Position numbers and translations under genes: made by a program
From: Ferdinandcohnia sp036965165
Lineage (GTDB): Bacteria > Bacillota > Bacilli > Bacillales > Bacillaceae_L
DNA length: 64,000 nt
Assembly: GCF_036965165.1 (NCBI RefSeq)
Contig: NZ_JBALOX010000011.1
Coordinates: 62,001 to 126,000 of the forward strand
Reading direction: 5' to 3'
Part shown: positions 9,245 through 18,221 of the stretch, piece after piece
Layout of the letters: every line of letters starts with the position of its first letter
Numbering within the stretch: position 1 is the stretch's first letter
Notes under the pieces: generated by a model
Databases searched by the model: none
The model's input: only the letters and a program-made list of their open reading frames with translations
Told to the model about the DNA's origin: nothing

Positions 9245-10753
9245 CTAGAATAACATTTTAAATGCAGGTCTCTGCTCTACTTCTGGAGCAAGGGTTGTAT
9301 GGACATGTTTTGCTTGTGAATATTCATAAAGTACATCTTCCCCTAATTCACGACCTATTCCACTTTGCTTATAACCTCCGAAAGGAGCATCAAATCTCAT
9401 GACATGCCACTCATTAATCCAAACTGTTCCAGCTTTCAACTCTCTTGCAATTTGTTTCGCTTTACTAACATCTCTTGTCCATACCCCTGCACCTAATCCG
9501 TAAATGGTATCGTTCGCAATTTGGATTGCCTCTTCAATTGTTGAGTAACGTATCACAGCAAGAACTGGACCAAAAATCTCCTCTTGAGCAATTGTCATTT
9601 CATTATTGACATCGGCAAATATGGTTGGTTGAATATAGTAACCGTTCTCTAGGCCTTCAACAGATACTCTTCTCCCACCATAGACTAATCGTGCACCTTC
9701 CTGAATACCTGAATCAATATAATGAAGAACTGTTTCAAGCTGCTTCTCCGATGCAACAGGTCCCATACCAGTTTCGCTACTTTGAGGGTTTCCGATTTTA
9801 ATCGTTGCGGCACGTTTTGCTAAACTATCTAACACTTCGTCATAAATCGATTCATGTACAAGCAAGCGTGTACCAGATTCGCAAACCTGCCCTGAATTAA
9901 AACAAAAACCATATAAAATGCCAGGTATCGCAATTTCTAAATCTGCATCAGGGAGAACAATAGATGGAGACTTTCCACCTAATTCAAGTGTTACTCTTTT
10001 AACAGTACCTGATGCAAATTGCATGATTTGCTTCCCCACTTCTGTTGATCCTGTAAAGGCTACTTTATCAACGCTAGGATGTGTGGAAAGTACATTACCT
10101 ATCTCAGACCCTGATCCAGTAACAACATTAAACACTCCTGCTGGAATACCGGCTTCCGTAGCTAATTCAGCCAATTTTAATGTTGACAATGGGGTATAAG
10201 ATGCCGGTTTCACTACAATTGAGTTGCCCATTGCAAGAGCGGGAGCAATTTTCATCATCGCAAGCATAATCGGATAGTTCCAAGGAGTAATTGCAGAAAC
10301 AACTCCAATTGGTTCTCTCCAAATCTCGTTATGATTGGATCCTTCAGCTGGGAGAAATTTAACATTTGGAAATTGATTCAGCATTTTAATGGTTTGTCTA
10401 ATTAACCTAGCAGCATTATGTGGGTCTAAAGAGGCTTTCCGAATGGTCGCTCCTGAGCTAATCATTTCTAAATTTGTTAACTCAGAAGCATTTTTTACAA
10501 TAATATTGGCAAATTCGCTTAGTATCTCAGCTCTTTCCTTAACTGATTTTCTTGACCAGACCCCTGACTCAAATGCGTTGCGTGCGGAAGTGATAGCCCT
10601 TTCTGCATCATTTTTGCTTGCCTTCGCAACCCTTGCTACAACTTTGGCATCAGCTGGATTGATTACTTCGAATGTATTCCCATTTTCAGACTCTTGCCAT
10701 TCCCCGTCTATATAAAGTGAGTATTCTAACATTAGCTTTGTATCATTAGACAA
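9245..10753 (-). CDS. Aldehyde dehydrogenase (NAD(P)+)
   Basis: This 502-residue aldehyde dehydrogenase carries all catalytic landmarks: ITPWNYP (Asn159), the VKPAS Lys, FTGSTEVG, the general base in LELGGKS (Glu257), and the nucleophile in FNSGQVCESGTR (Cys291). It ends with FGGYKQSGIGRELG and a short tail typical of betaine/4-aminobutyraldehyde-type enzymes. The start is a TTG at 10751-10753 with GGGGG 7 bases upstream; the next ATG is 7 codons in. It is followed 41 bases later by the iron alcohol dehydrogenase. Together they form a two-gene alcohol/aldehyde oxidation unit. Family members are broad, so the aldehyde is not assigned. Confidence 0.93.
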   Translation of the reverse strand: MSNDTKLMLEYSLYIDGEWQESENGNTFEVINPADAKVVARVAKASKNDAERAITSARNAFESGVWSRKSVKERAEILSEFANIIVKNASELTNLEMISSGATIRKASLDPHNAARLIRQTIKMLNQFPNVKFLPAEGSNHNEIWREPIGVVSAITPWNYPIMLAMMKIAPALAMGNSIVVKPASYTPLSTLKLAELATEAGIPAGVFNVVTGSGSEIGNVLSTHPSVDKVAFTGSTEVGKQIMQFASGTVKRVTLELGGKSPSIVLPDADLEIAIPGILYGFCFNSGQVCESGTRLLVHESIYDEVLDSLAKRAATIKIGNPQSSETGMGPVASEKQLETVLHYIDSGIQEGARLVYGGRRVSVEGLENGYYIQPTIFADVNNEMTIAQEEIFGPVLAVIRYSTIEEAIQIANDTIYGLGAGVWTRDVSKAKQIARELKAGTVWINEWHVMRFDAPFGGYKQSGIGRELGEDVLYEYSQAKHVHTTLAPEVEQRPAFKMLF

Positions 10754-10818
10754 TTGTAATCCCCCTTTACATGTTTAACATGAGTTGCCGTGCACTAACT
10801 ATAAAACCTCTTTAAAAT

Positions 10819-10837
10819 AATAGATTATTAATCTATT
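10819..10837. promoter_or_regulatory. Palindrome upstream of aldehyde dehydrogenase gene
   Basis: A 19-base palindrome (AATAGAT, 5 bases, ATCTATT) lies 66 bases upstream of the TTG start of the aldehyde dehydrogenase gene, in the gap that follows R2lox. Symmetry and position suit an operator. It is AT-rich and could be chance. Confidence 0.3.
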
Positions 10838-10880
10838 GAACAGATGAAATTTTAAAAAACGAGGTACCCTGTTTATAAAA

Positions 10881-11747
10881 CTAGTAAGCGATTTTACTCG
10901 GTCTATAAAGTTGACCTCTTTTCAAAATTTCTAATCGAACATTCATTTGTTTTTTTGCGAAGTTTAACATATCTTCGACTTTTAATCCAAATGCATCAAC
11001 CGAATGATTTCCCATTGCTTGTGCAATATATAACTCCTCCGCAATCGGCCACCATTCATTTCTTACCTTATGTTCAACAAAATCATACAATTCCGGATCC
11101 TTACTCATTAAGCGTTGGATAATGTATGTTCCAAAAGATATGTGGCGCGATTCATCATGTTTTAAATGCGTTACACCTTTAATTAGGCCTGGAAACATAT
11201 TTACCTTTTGTAACGTCTCAAACAACGTGTAATAGGCTGTTTCTGCTTGGATTCCTTCTAAAAATATGTTATAAAAGGCAGCGCCTTCTGCCATATTTTG
11301 TGGGGATGGGTCATCAAGAATACGGTTCATTTTCGTTGGAAGCATTTCATAGAAAAAGTTTTTATGATTTGCATCATGATACTTAGAGAGATCCTCTGTT
11401 TCTCCAATTTCTTTTAATAAAATCCGAAATAAATCAACGTGTTTTGCTTCTTCAAATAGAAATGTAGTTAAGTACATTTCTTCCTCAAGCCATCCTTTTC
11501 TAGCTACTGTCATAATCATTGGCAAGATATCAGATGTTACAGATTCTTCACCAGTAACAAATTTAGAAATACGTAATCTCATTGTCTCTCTTTGCTCAGG
11601 GGTGAGTTTTTTCCAATCCTCTTTATCTTGTGAAAAATCTATGTCACTAGGATTCCATACACCAAATTGTTTCGCTTTCTGAAAGAGCTGGAATGGAAAT
11701 GACTCCTCATCAATTCCTCTTGTTAATAATATAATTTCTTTTCTCAT
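10881..11747 (-). CDS. R2-like ligand-binding oxidase (R2lox)
   Basis: This 288-residue ferritin-like four-helix protein belongs to the R2lox family, relatives of ribonucleotide reductase R2 with a Mn/Fe centre. By motif alignment from memory to the Geobacillus protein, all six metal ligands are present: Glu67, Glu100, His103 (FEEAKHVD), Glu164 (FLEGIQAE), Glu199 and His202 (HDESRH). The residues that form the unusual Val-Tyr ether cross-link are also kept (Val70 in GEESV, Tyr159 in FYNIFLE). No R1 partner gene is nearby, which argues against a role in nucleotide reduction. The family is known to bind a long-chain fatty acid, but its physiological reaction is unsettled. The gene sits between two aldehyde dehydrogenases and behind a cre site. 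Confidence 0.92.
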   Translation of the reverse strand: MRKEIILLTRGIDEESFPFQLFQKAKQFGVWNPSDIDFSQDKEDWKKLTPEQRETMRLRISKFVTGEESVTSDILPMIMTVARKGWLEEEMYLTTFLFEEAKHVDLFRILLKEIGETEDLSKYHDANHKNFFYEMLPTKMNRILDDPSPQNMAEGAAFYNIFLEGIQAETAYYTLFETLQKVNMFPGLIKGVTHLKHDESRHISFGTYIIQRLMSKDPELYDFVEHKVRNEWWPIAEELYIAQAMGNHSVDAFGLKVEDMLNFAKKQMNVRLEILKRGQLYRPSKIAY

Positions 11748-11769
11748 CTTTCATTCTTCCTCCCTTGTT

Positions 11770-11783
11770 TGTAAGCGTTAACA
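11770..11783. promoter_or_regulatory. cre site (CcpA operator) upstream of R2lox
   Basis: TGTAAGCGTTAACA fits the Bacillus catabolite-responsive consensus TGNAANCGNTNNCA at every fixed position. It lies 23 bases upstream of the R2lox ATG, just before the GGGAGGAAG ribosome binding site, a position suited to CcpA blocking transcription. It suggests R2lox and genes co-transcribed downstream are repressed when preferred sugars are present. Confidence 0.75.
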
Positions 11784-11962
11784 AAAGTAATGGTGATTAT
11801 ATCATTTTAGGAAACTAATATTAGGTTACATAATATTCTTTGTTTAGATAGATAGCCTATGATGTTTACCTTAGCAACACATGGGGATTTCCTAAATATA
11901 GTCAATCTTTAAACATTATACTTCAGATTAATAGCATTGTATATTTGGATTGATTTAAGCTA

Positions 11963-11993
11963 GTATAAGAAAGTCCAAAGGACCTACTTATAC
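11963..11993 (-). terminator. Hairpin downstream of second aldehyde dehydrogenase
   Basis: Two stacked inverted repeats (GTATAAG with CTTATAC, and GTCC with GGAC around a TTT loop) lie about 20 bases past the ALDH stop at 12013. There is no long T tract on the minus strand, so termination efficiency is doubtful. It marks the end of the acnX-ALDH transcript. Confidence 0.45.
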
Positions 11994-12012
11994 CTTCTAT
12001 TTAATTAACATT

Positions 12013-13440
12013 TTACAATTTCGATCGCCAATGAATAGATTTTTGTCTAGTAAGTTCTTGCATGACTTCAATACCATATCCATTTCCCAAACCACTGAGC
12101 TTAAATGGCTCTGAAGTTGCACCATGACTTTTTCCTCTACGTGTATTAACTTTAACCATTCCAGCTTCAATCTTCTGAATAAATTCTAGTGCGTTGGTAC
12201 TGTTTTGAGTATAGGCAATTGCAGATAATCCATATGGACTGTTGTTTGCCATTTTTATGGCATCACTGAAATTAGAGAATTTCATTACAGGTGCTACAGG
12301 GCCAAAAGTTTCTTCACGAATGAGTTTTGAATTTAGTGATACATCTGTAATCACAGTTGGAGGATAAAAGTAACCCCGTGAATTTATCGATTTTTTTTCA
12401 CCACCAACTAGTAGTCGAGCACCCTTCGATAGAGCCTCCTGTACATGTGAGTCAATTAGGTCACGTTGGGTTTCATCAATAATTGGACCCATCGTTATAC
12501 CTTCTTCTAATCCATTCCCCCAGCGTATTTTTTCAGATTCTGCAACTAGTGCTTCAATAAATTGGTTATAAATTGTATCCTGCACATAAACTCTCTCAGT
12601 TGATGTGCATATTTGTCCCGCATTAGCATAGCAAGCATCTGCGGCATGTTTTGCTGTAATTTCCACATCTATTGAATCATCAATAATTAGGACATCTTTT
12701 CCACCCAATTCTAGGATAGATTTTTTCAGATTTTCTCCAGCAATTCGTCCAATATGGCGACCAGTATCCTCGCTACCGATAAACATGATTACATCAACCT
12801 CAGGATGCCGTATCAAAGCTTCTCCAGTAATACTTCCTGAACCTAGCAATACGTTACATACTCCTGGTGGAAGTTCATCAAAAGCGATTTCTGCTATATA
12901 TCGAAGACTAAGTGGTGTAACTGAGGCAGGTTTTACCACAACTGTATTTCCGACCGCTAGGTTTGGAGCGATTGTTTCAAATGCGACCTGAAGTGGGAAA
13001 TTCCATGGTACAATACAGGCAGCAACACCTCTTGGTTCCCATCTTTGGAATACTAGGTCACCTAATGCCGACCCTTGAGAACCGCTTCTGAAAGCCACAG
13101 CAAGTTCTGCGTACTCCTCAATCATTCCGACAATACCACCGACTTCAGCTTGAGCCTGAGGTAAAGGCTTACCTTGTTCTTCTGTCAATATTTTAGCAAT
13201 ATTCTCAGCATGATTTTCAATTCCTCTTGCAATTTTTTTTAGAACAGTTCGCCTTTCCGAAGGAGCCAATGCTGACCATTCTGGAAATGCCATTCTAGCC
13301 GATTGAACAGCAAGTTCAACATCTTCAGGGGAACCTTTAGGTATGGAATCTATTACTTCTTCAGTCGCTGGATTCAAAACTAGGATTTCTTGGGATGAAG
13401 CACTTTCAATCGATTGGTTGTTAATCCATAATTTTCTCAT
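12013..13440 (-). CDS. Aldehyde dehydrogenase, succinate-semialdehyde-dehydrogenase-like
   Basis: This 475-residue NAD(P)-dependent aldehyde dehydrogenase is compact, like succinate semialdehyde or lactaldehyde dehydrogenases. Motifs are IVPWNFP (Asn147), VVKPASVTPLS (Lys170), FIGSEDTG, LELGGKDV (Glu244), and AGQICTSTERV with nucleophile Cys278. The ATG follows AAGGGTGAG. It begins 60 bases after the aconitase-X small subunit in the same orientation, probably in one operon. It may oxidise an aldehyde made after the dehydratase step. It is clearly diverged from the aldehyde dehydrogenase at 9245, so the two likely have different substrates. Confidence 0.93.
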   Translation of the reverse strand: MRKLWINNQSIESASSQEILVLNPATEEVIDSIPKGSPEDVELAVQSARMAFPEWSALAPSERRTVLKKIARGIENHAENIAKILTEEQGKPLPQAQAEVGGIVGMIEEYAELAVAFRSGSQGSALGDLVFQRWEPRGVAACIVPWNFPLQVAFETIAPNLAVGNTVVVKPASVTPLSLRYIAEIAFDELPPGVCNVLLGSGSITGEALIRHPEVDVIMFIGSEDTGRHIGRIAGENLKKSILELGGKDVLIIDDSIDVEITAKHAADACYANAGQICTSTERVYVQDTIYNQFIEALVAESEKIRWGNGLEEGITMGPIIDETQRDLIDSHVQEALSKGARLLVGGEKKSINSRGYFYPPTVITDVSLNSKLIREETFGPVAPVMKFSNFSDAIKMANNSPYGLSAIAYTQNSTNALEFIQKIEAGMVKVNTRRGKSHGATSEPFKLSGLGNGYGIEVMQELTRQKSIHWRSKL

Positions 13441-13500
13441 AATTTACTCTCACCCTTCTTTAGCAAGTCCCTCTATCTTTCAATGAAAAAACATTAAAAT

Positions 13501-13911
13501 TTATTCATTCTTTTCTATCACTAATTGTTTCTTAACCGGATCCACATGTACCCAATAGTTAGAGTAAATCTTATTAAAATCACCTTGTTTTAACCCTTCA
13601 GCAATTGTTAAATTTGAAAAAATAGCCCCTTGCACCATAACTGGGTTGGCATGCATAAATATAATTGCTTTTGGTGCAAAGTCCTTTTCCTTGAGGGCAT
13701 TTAATGCCCATCCCGCTGCAATACCTCCCCTAGCATAATCGCACACTAGAATTTTTCCAGTTATTTTTTGACCATCAAGCGGATGATCAGGTACAGAAAA
13801 GGCACCTGTTTCACGATTCAAATGATACCTAGGGCTGAATCCTCCACTTAACACCACAGGTTCTCCTGATACTGGCGGTCCAAATGCAGAAGTAATTGGA
13901 ATAATTTCCAT
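13501..13911 (-). CDS. Aconitase X swivel-domain small subunit (DUF126-like)
   Basis: This 136-residue protein matches the small (swivel) subunit of aconitase X-type dehydratases: GPPVSGEPVVLSGGFSPRYH, HPLDGQKITGKILV, GGIAAGWALNAL, and APKAIIFMHANPVMVQGAI. Its ATG overlaps the TAA of the large subunit by one base, so the two are translationally coupled. The loop that in well-studied members reads GRGSCSGS (recalled, not checked) is ARGGIAAG here at about residues 60-67. The expected active-site serine is therefore missing. Known members dehydrate cis-3-hydroxyproline or mevalonate 5-phosphate; this copy may use another substrate. Confidence 0.85.
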   Translation of the reverse strand: MEIIPITSAFGPPVSGEPVVLSGGFSPRYHLNRETGAFSVPDHPLDGQKITGKILVCDYARGGIAAGWALNALKEKDFAPKAIIFMHANPVMVQGAIFSNLTIAEGLKQGDFNKIYSNYWVHVDPVKKQLVIEKNE

Positions 13912-15152
13912 TAACCAATCCTCCCCCTAACCGCAATATCAATACAGTCTTTTGTTTTTTGAACTACAGGTACAAAACGATGAGCTTTGACATTATTAGC
14001 AAGTTTCACAGAATTAGTAACCATAGTACTCCAACCATTCCGTTTTCTAATATCAGACAAACCATCAAGGATATAGAAGCAAACACCAGCTAGAAAAGTA
14101 CCACCTGCATTTTTAATCGTTTCGACATACCCTGCTTGTTGAGCCTGTGCAAGTGTGGATGCCGAAGCTGTTATAATAAATGTCGTATCTGGATGTATTT
14201 TTCTTCCTTCAAGTAAGTAAGCAACTTTACCAATTTCAACTAGTGACAACTGAGGTCCTGAGAGAACGACAAGTCTAACCTTAGGATCATCATATTTGAA
14301 AGTTTCATATTCTGTTTTTATATCCCTATCAGTAATTTTAATGTGTTCTACCTCAGTATTACCTTTTGTAACATCTTCTATAGAGCGAGCTTCTGGTGTT
14401 ACACCTACAGCATGAAACATTCCTACAGACCATGTAGCCATACTAGCTCCAAGATGTTTCAAACCGTCAGATGTTGGGGAAAATCTTTTCACATTTGTCA
14501 AGGCAGGAACTCCTCTATAGTCAAAAACTTTAGAACCAATGATTCTACCAAGAATTCCCCAATCAGCTATGTCTTGTATTGAGGCATCTACATCTACGAC
14601 CATCGTGGCTCTACGATTTTCTTCAAGATGGAATCCATATGCTGGTACTCTTCCTGTTATTGATGCAGCCAATGCAGCAGGACCACTTTCATAATTCGTT
14701 CTAGCCCCAAAGACAGAATTTGCATAAATAACTGTTCCCGTATCACCCCAGGCAATGTGTTCACCTAAGTGAGGCTGATAAGCAACTTGGTAATTTATAC
14801 ACGTATCAATTGTCATGGCTCCAAAACTTTTTACTGCTTCAATGACACGTCGTTCTTTTGAAAAAGTTTCAGGATTTTGCCCTAATTGTAAGCCATTTTC
14901 AAAGTCTACACATCTAGCATTCGTTGAGGTAGGCACAACAAATCGTGCCCCTAATTCCTTTTGTTTTTCCAAAAATGTCAATCCTGATTCTCCCATTACC
15001 TCAATATCTGCAGTAATGTGTGCTTGGGTAATAGGAATAAATTTTTCTGCACCATAATACTCACCTACTCGTATCTGGTATTCTAATGCATTACGTGCAG
15101 ATTCGCCCTTTTCTCCATCCAAAATCAATTGTTCTTCTATTGCAAGTTCCAT
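13911..15152 (-). CDS. Aconitase X catalytic large subunit (DUF521-like)
   Basis: This 413-residue protein matches the aconitase X catalytic subunit: MELAIEEQLILDGEKGESA at the start, FVVPTSTNARCVDF, DTCINYQ (Cys118), ANSVFGARTNYESGPAA, GVPALTNV, AGVCFYI (Cys358), and MVTNSVKLANNV. Characterised members hold an iron-sulfur cluster on three cysteines, the middle one in a GCPH motif. Here that segment is LSGPQLSL, with Ser298 at the expected cysteine. Two of three ligands remain. With the altered small subunit this points to a divergent subfamily. It is the first gene of a likely operon with the small subunit and an aldehyde dehydrogenase. A hydro-lyase reaction on a hydroxy acid is the best guess. 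Confidence 0.87.
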   Translation of the reverse strand: MELAIEEQLILDGEKGESARNALEYQIRVGEYYGAEKFIPITQAHITADIEVMGESGLTFLEKQKELGARFVVPTSTNARCVDFENGLQLGQNPETFSKERRVIEAVKSFGAMTIDTCINYQVAYQPHLGEHIAWGDTGTVIYANSVFGARTNYESGPAALAASITGRVPAYGFHLEENRRATMVVDVDASIQDIADWGILGRIIGSKVFDYRGVPALTNVKRFSPTSDGLKHLGASMATWSVGMFHAVGVTPEARSIEDVTKGNTEVEHIKITDRDIKTEYETFKYDDPKVRLVVLSGPQLSLVEIGKVAYLLEGRKIHPDTTFIITASASTLAQAQQAGYVETIKNAGGTFLAGVCFYILDGLSDIRKRNGWSTMVTNSVKLANNVKAHRFVPVVQKTKDCIDIAVRGRIG

Positions 15153-15321
15153 AACTTCCCTCCAGACGACTTCATTTATAAACTTTCAGATTAGAAGGGT
15201 TAATATATGTTCAGACGAAATGCCACTCACTAACTACTAAGGTTATTTGAGGCTAAGAAACACCCACATCCCTGTAGCAAGAAGTGACTCGTGTTCCCTC
15301 AATCGTAATGATTCTACTTTC

Positions 15322-16065
15322 CTAACGTCCTCCAGAAATATATATCGTTTCACCATTTATATAAGATGCTGCATCAGATGCTAAAAATTTTACGACACTA
15401 GCAATCTCTGAAGTTTGGGCGAAACGTTTCATCGGAATCGTTTCTGCTATAGGGTTTAAGTCTTCCTTTGAGTTTAATGACTTAAAAAGATCTGTCTCAA
15501 CTAATCCTGGGCCCACGACATTGATATTGATGTTAAAAGGTCCATACTCCTGTACAAGGTATTTTGCCATACTTACTAAACCGCCTTTAGAGGCTGCATA
15601 AGCTGCATTTACAACCCCTCCAATTCTAGAGGATAAGGACCCCATCAAAATTACTTTCCCATTTCTTTGTATTTGCATCTTGGGTAATATTGATTTGAGC
15701 AAATGATATGCTGAATTCAGATTAACCTCAATACATTGGTTCCATTCCTCTGATGTCAGCTCTGCAAATGACGTTTTACTTCCTACTCCAGCATTGTGAA
15801 CTAAAACATCAACCCTACCAAAATCCTTGAGTACATTTTCTGATAGATGAATAACTTGGTCAGGATCCCGCATATCTGCTTGATAAATTCGAATATTACG
15901 TCCAAGTTTCTTTACCTCAGATTCAATTTGTATTGCAGATTGTTTATCTTGGAGATAACTTATAGCTAAATCATGGCCTTCTTCTGCCAATGCTAATGCA
16001 CATGCTTTTCCAATCCCTCTAGATCCACCAGTTACAAAAGCCACCGATTTTTTTTGATCAACCAA
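15322..16065 (-). CDS. Short-chain dehydrogenase/reductase, FabG-like
   Basis: This 247-residue classical SDR has the cofactor motif VTGGSRGIG (near residue 11), NAG in LVHNAGVG, catalytic Ser in LMGSLSSR, and YAASK as the Tyr-Lys pair. It ends with SDAASYINGETIYISGGR, typical of 3-oxoacyl reductases and similar alcohol dehydrogenases. The start is TTG at 16063-16065 with GGGGG 7 bases upstream. It lies between the phosphodiesterase and aconitase-X genes, all on the minus strand. It likely interconverts a hydroxy and a keto intermediate of the local pathway rather than serving fatty acid synthesis. Confidence 0.93.
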   Translation of the reverse strand: MVDQKKSVAFVTGGSRGIGKACALALAEEGHDLAISYLQDKQSAIQIESEVKKLGRNIRIYQADMRDPDQVIHLSENVLKDFGRVDVLVHNAGVGSKTSFAELTSEEWNQCIEVNLNSAYHLLKSILPKMQIQRNGKVILMGSLSSRIGGVVNAAYAASKGGLVSMAKYLVQEYGPFNININVVGPGLVETDLFKSLNSKEDLNPIAETIPMKRFAQTSEIASVVKFLASDAASYINGETIYISGGR

Positions 16066-16166
16066 TTATAAACCCCCTTTACAACGATTATGAACACCTT
16101 TAAATATTTGGCATTTAGACTACAGATTAAACAGTATCCATAAGAGTTTACTACATCAATTTTCTT

Positions 16167-18155
16167 TTAATTTTCGTCATTCTCAAAAAGGTGGTGATTT
16201 ACCAAACCTTCTGCATTCCTTGGAATAGGAATATTTATTAATCTAGCAAGTGATGGGGCGATATCAATAATATTCATAGGCTGTTCAAACTCGACTCCTT
16301 TAGGTACTCCAGGTCCAGCAATCATTAACGCTGCATGCATTGATTCAACAGCTGGAAGTGCTAAATGATAGCCTGTAAAATGTCGATTCAACTCACAAGG
16401 CTCAAATTCTTCTAAGTTTGCTATAACGCGAGATGTACCATCAGGATATTTAATTTCCGCAGGATAAACCATTGGATTTGCACAATAACCTTCTTTCATA
16501 TCAAAGAGCACATCTCCGACTCTTTCATATCCAGCACCTTCGAAGATTCCAACTGTTCTTCCTTCATTTCGTTTCAATGCAATCGAAACAATCTGTTCAC
16601 CTGTTTCTGGATCCCGCATCGCTAATAGGGCAGAGATAATTTCCTCCTGAACCTTTTCGTAATCTTCAGGTTCAACGATTCCTTCCGGATCTCGTCCTTT
16701 CAGATTTACAAATATGTGACTATGACCAGGCGGTAATGGATATGCCTTCGTACGAGACCAATCAATTGCAAGGTCACCTGTAATTGGATTTTTCACAAAT
16801 TCTCCCGTTTCTTCATCGACTAAATACTCGACTAATCCGAGTTTATGCAAATGGTTTGTTAAGTAAGGATACTTATTGATTGAGTGGAAGCCATGATCAG
16901 AAACGGCTACTACCGTTGTATCTTCATCAAGTAAATCCATAATTTTCCCTACACCTTCGTCAACCCATTCATAAATTTGTCTAATCAATCCTTCATATTC
17001 TTCATGTTTATTTTCGCGATATCCATGGAAGTTAGGGTCAATTCCGCCCCAGAAAACGTGTTGTCCATGGTCAATGGCACCGATCCAACTAAAGAGCATG
17101 TCAAGATTATTAGCTGACTGTAAAGCGTAAATATTGGCATTTGTCCACCAATCGATTTGTCCTTTCAATTGTTGCATATAGGTTTCACGAGAAATCCAAC
17201 CGTCTAAGTAAGCCCAAGGGTCATCAACTTCCCAATATGGTCCTGTTACTTTTACTACATCATCGGTAAACTCATAAGGTTCTGTTAAGCTCTCATCTGT
17301 TGCGATAGCTGATGCATATAAAATAAAATCATCTTCTTCTGACGATGCCTGAGTCAAAGTGAATCGGTATTGTCCTTTACGGATTCTTCCATCAAATTCA
17401 TATTCTTCTTTAATCCAATCGCTTGTTTCACCTTCACGAAGAACTGCTACTTTATCACCTGATGCTTTAGACAAAATCTTCACTTGGGAAATTCCATTAT
17501 TTCGTTCCCAATTCACTTGATAACTATGGCTATTACCGTTTATGGGCTTTGGCCCATGTTTCATCCCGTCAAAAAACTTTCCATTCTTCGGAACTTGAAT
17601 TTCAGTCGTTTTAATACCCAATTCTAAATCTTGAAATGTAACAATTCCAACTCTGTCTGGAATTTGGTCACACGGTAAATTTTTTGTTGAGTAAACTGAA
17701 GCTGGCGAAAGGTCGAATATCGGGAGGTAATAAAATCGAAATGGAGGATTAATAGATCCTACAATTTGACTAACTCCCTCTGTTCTCTCAGCAGGCCATG
17801 TAACAGGCCAATTGATTAACATTGTACGTTTCCCTTTTTTCGCTCCTGATTCCCATAAAGTCTCTGCTTCTTGAAACCGTGAATCAAAACAGCTTCTTAC
17901 TGTGTTAAGAGGTTCACCAACATTTTTAACAGTGAGACTCGGAATACCAGCAGTACCAATTGCTGCACCTGTCGAAATTGCCGCCCACGCAGGTGCAGTA
18001 AGGGTAGGAAATGTCGTAATGTGTTTAGTGAAGACTCCATTCTCTGTTAATTTACGTATATTTGGCAAATATCCTTCACTCATAAACTTTTTAAGTAGCT
18101 TTGGTACAGCAGCATCTAACCCTAGGACGACAAGTTTTGAAGTACCTTTAGTCAT
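16167..18155 (-). CDS. Alkaline phosphatase superfamily phosphodiesterase/nucleotide pyrophosphatase-type
   Basis: This 662-residue protein begins with the superfamily metal site LVVLGLDAAVPKLL (Asp14) and has TFPTLTAPAWAAISTG, whose Thr53 is the likely nucleophile. Other metal-site segments are WIGAIDHGQHVFWGG near residue 360 and AVSDHGFHS near 415, then a histidine in LPPGHSHIFV. It has no signal peptide, so it appears cytoplasmic. Family members hydrolyse phosphodiesters, phosphomonoesters or phosphonate esters. A catabolic cluster is an odd place for one unless the pathway substrate or a carrier is phosphorylated. GAGGAGGC precedes the ATG. Substrate unknown. Confidence 0.88.
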   Translation of the reverse strand: MTKGTSKLVVLGLDAAVPKLLKKFMSEGYLPNIRKLTENGVFTKHITTFPTLTAPAWAAISTGAAIGTAGIPSLTVKNVGEPLNTVRSCFDSRFQEAETLWESGAKKGKRTMLINWPVTWPAERTEGVSQIVGSINPPFRFYYLPIFDLSPASVYSTKNLPCDQIPDRVGIVTFQDLELGIKTTEIQVPKNGKFFDGMKHGPKPINGNSHSYQVNWERNNGISQVKILSKASGDKVAVLREGETSDWIKEEYEFDGRIRKGQYRFTLTQASSEEDDFILYASAIATDESLTEPYEFTDDVVKVTGPYWEVDDPWAYLDGWISRETYMQQLKGQIDWWTNANIYALQSANNLDMLFSWIGAIDHGQHVFWGGIDPNFHGYRENKHEEYEGLIRQIYEWVDEGVGKIMDLLDEDTTVVAVSDHGFHSINKYPYLTNHLHKLGLVEYLVDEETGEFVKNPITGDLAIDWSRTKAYPLPPGHSHIFVNLKGRDPEGIVEPEDYEKVQEEIISALLAMRDPETGEQIVSIALKRNEGRTVGIFEGAGYERVGDVLFDMKEGYCANPMVYPAEIKYPDGTSRVIANLEEFEPCELNRHFTGYHLALPAVESMHAALMIAGPGVPKGVEFEQPMNIIDIAPSLARLINIPIPRNAEGLVNHHLFENDEN

Positions 18156-18221
18156 TAAAATGCCTCCTCTAGTTTTCTATTATAGTGCTTGCAAATTTTA
18201 TATACATAAAATGTAAAAAAT

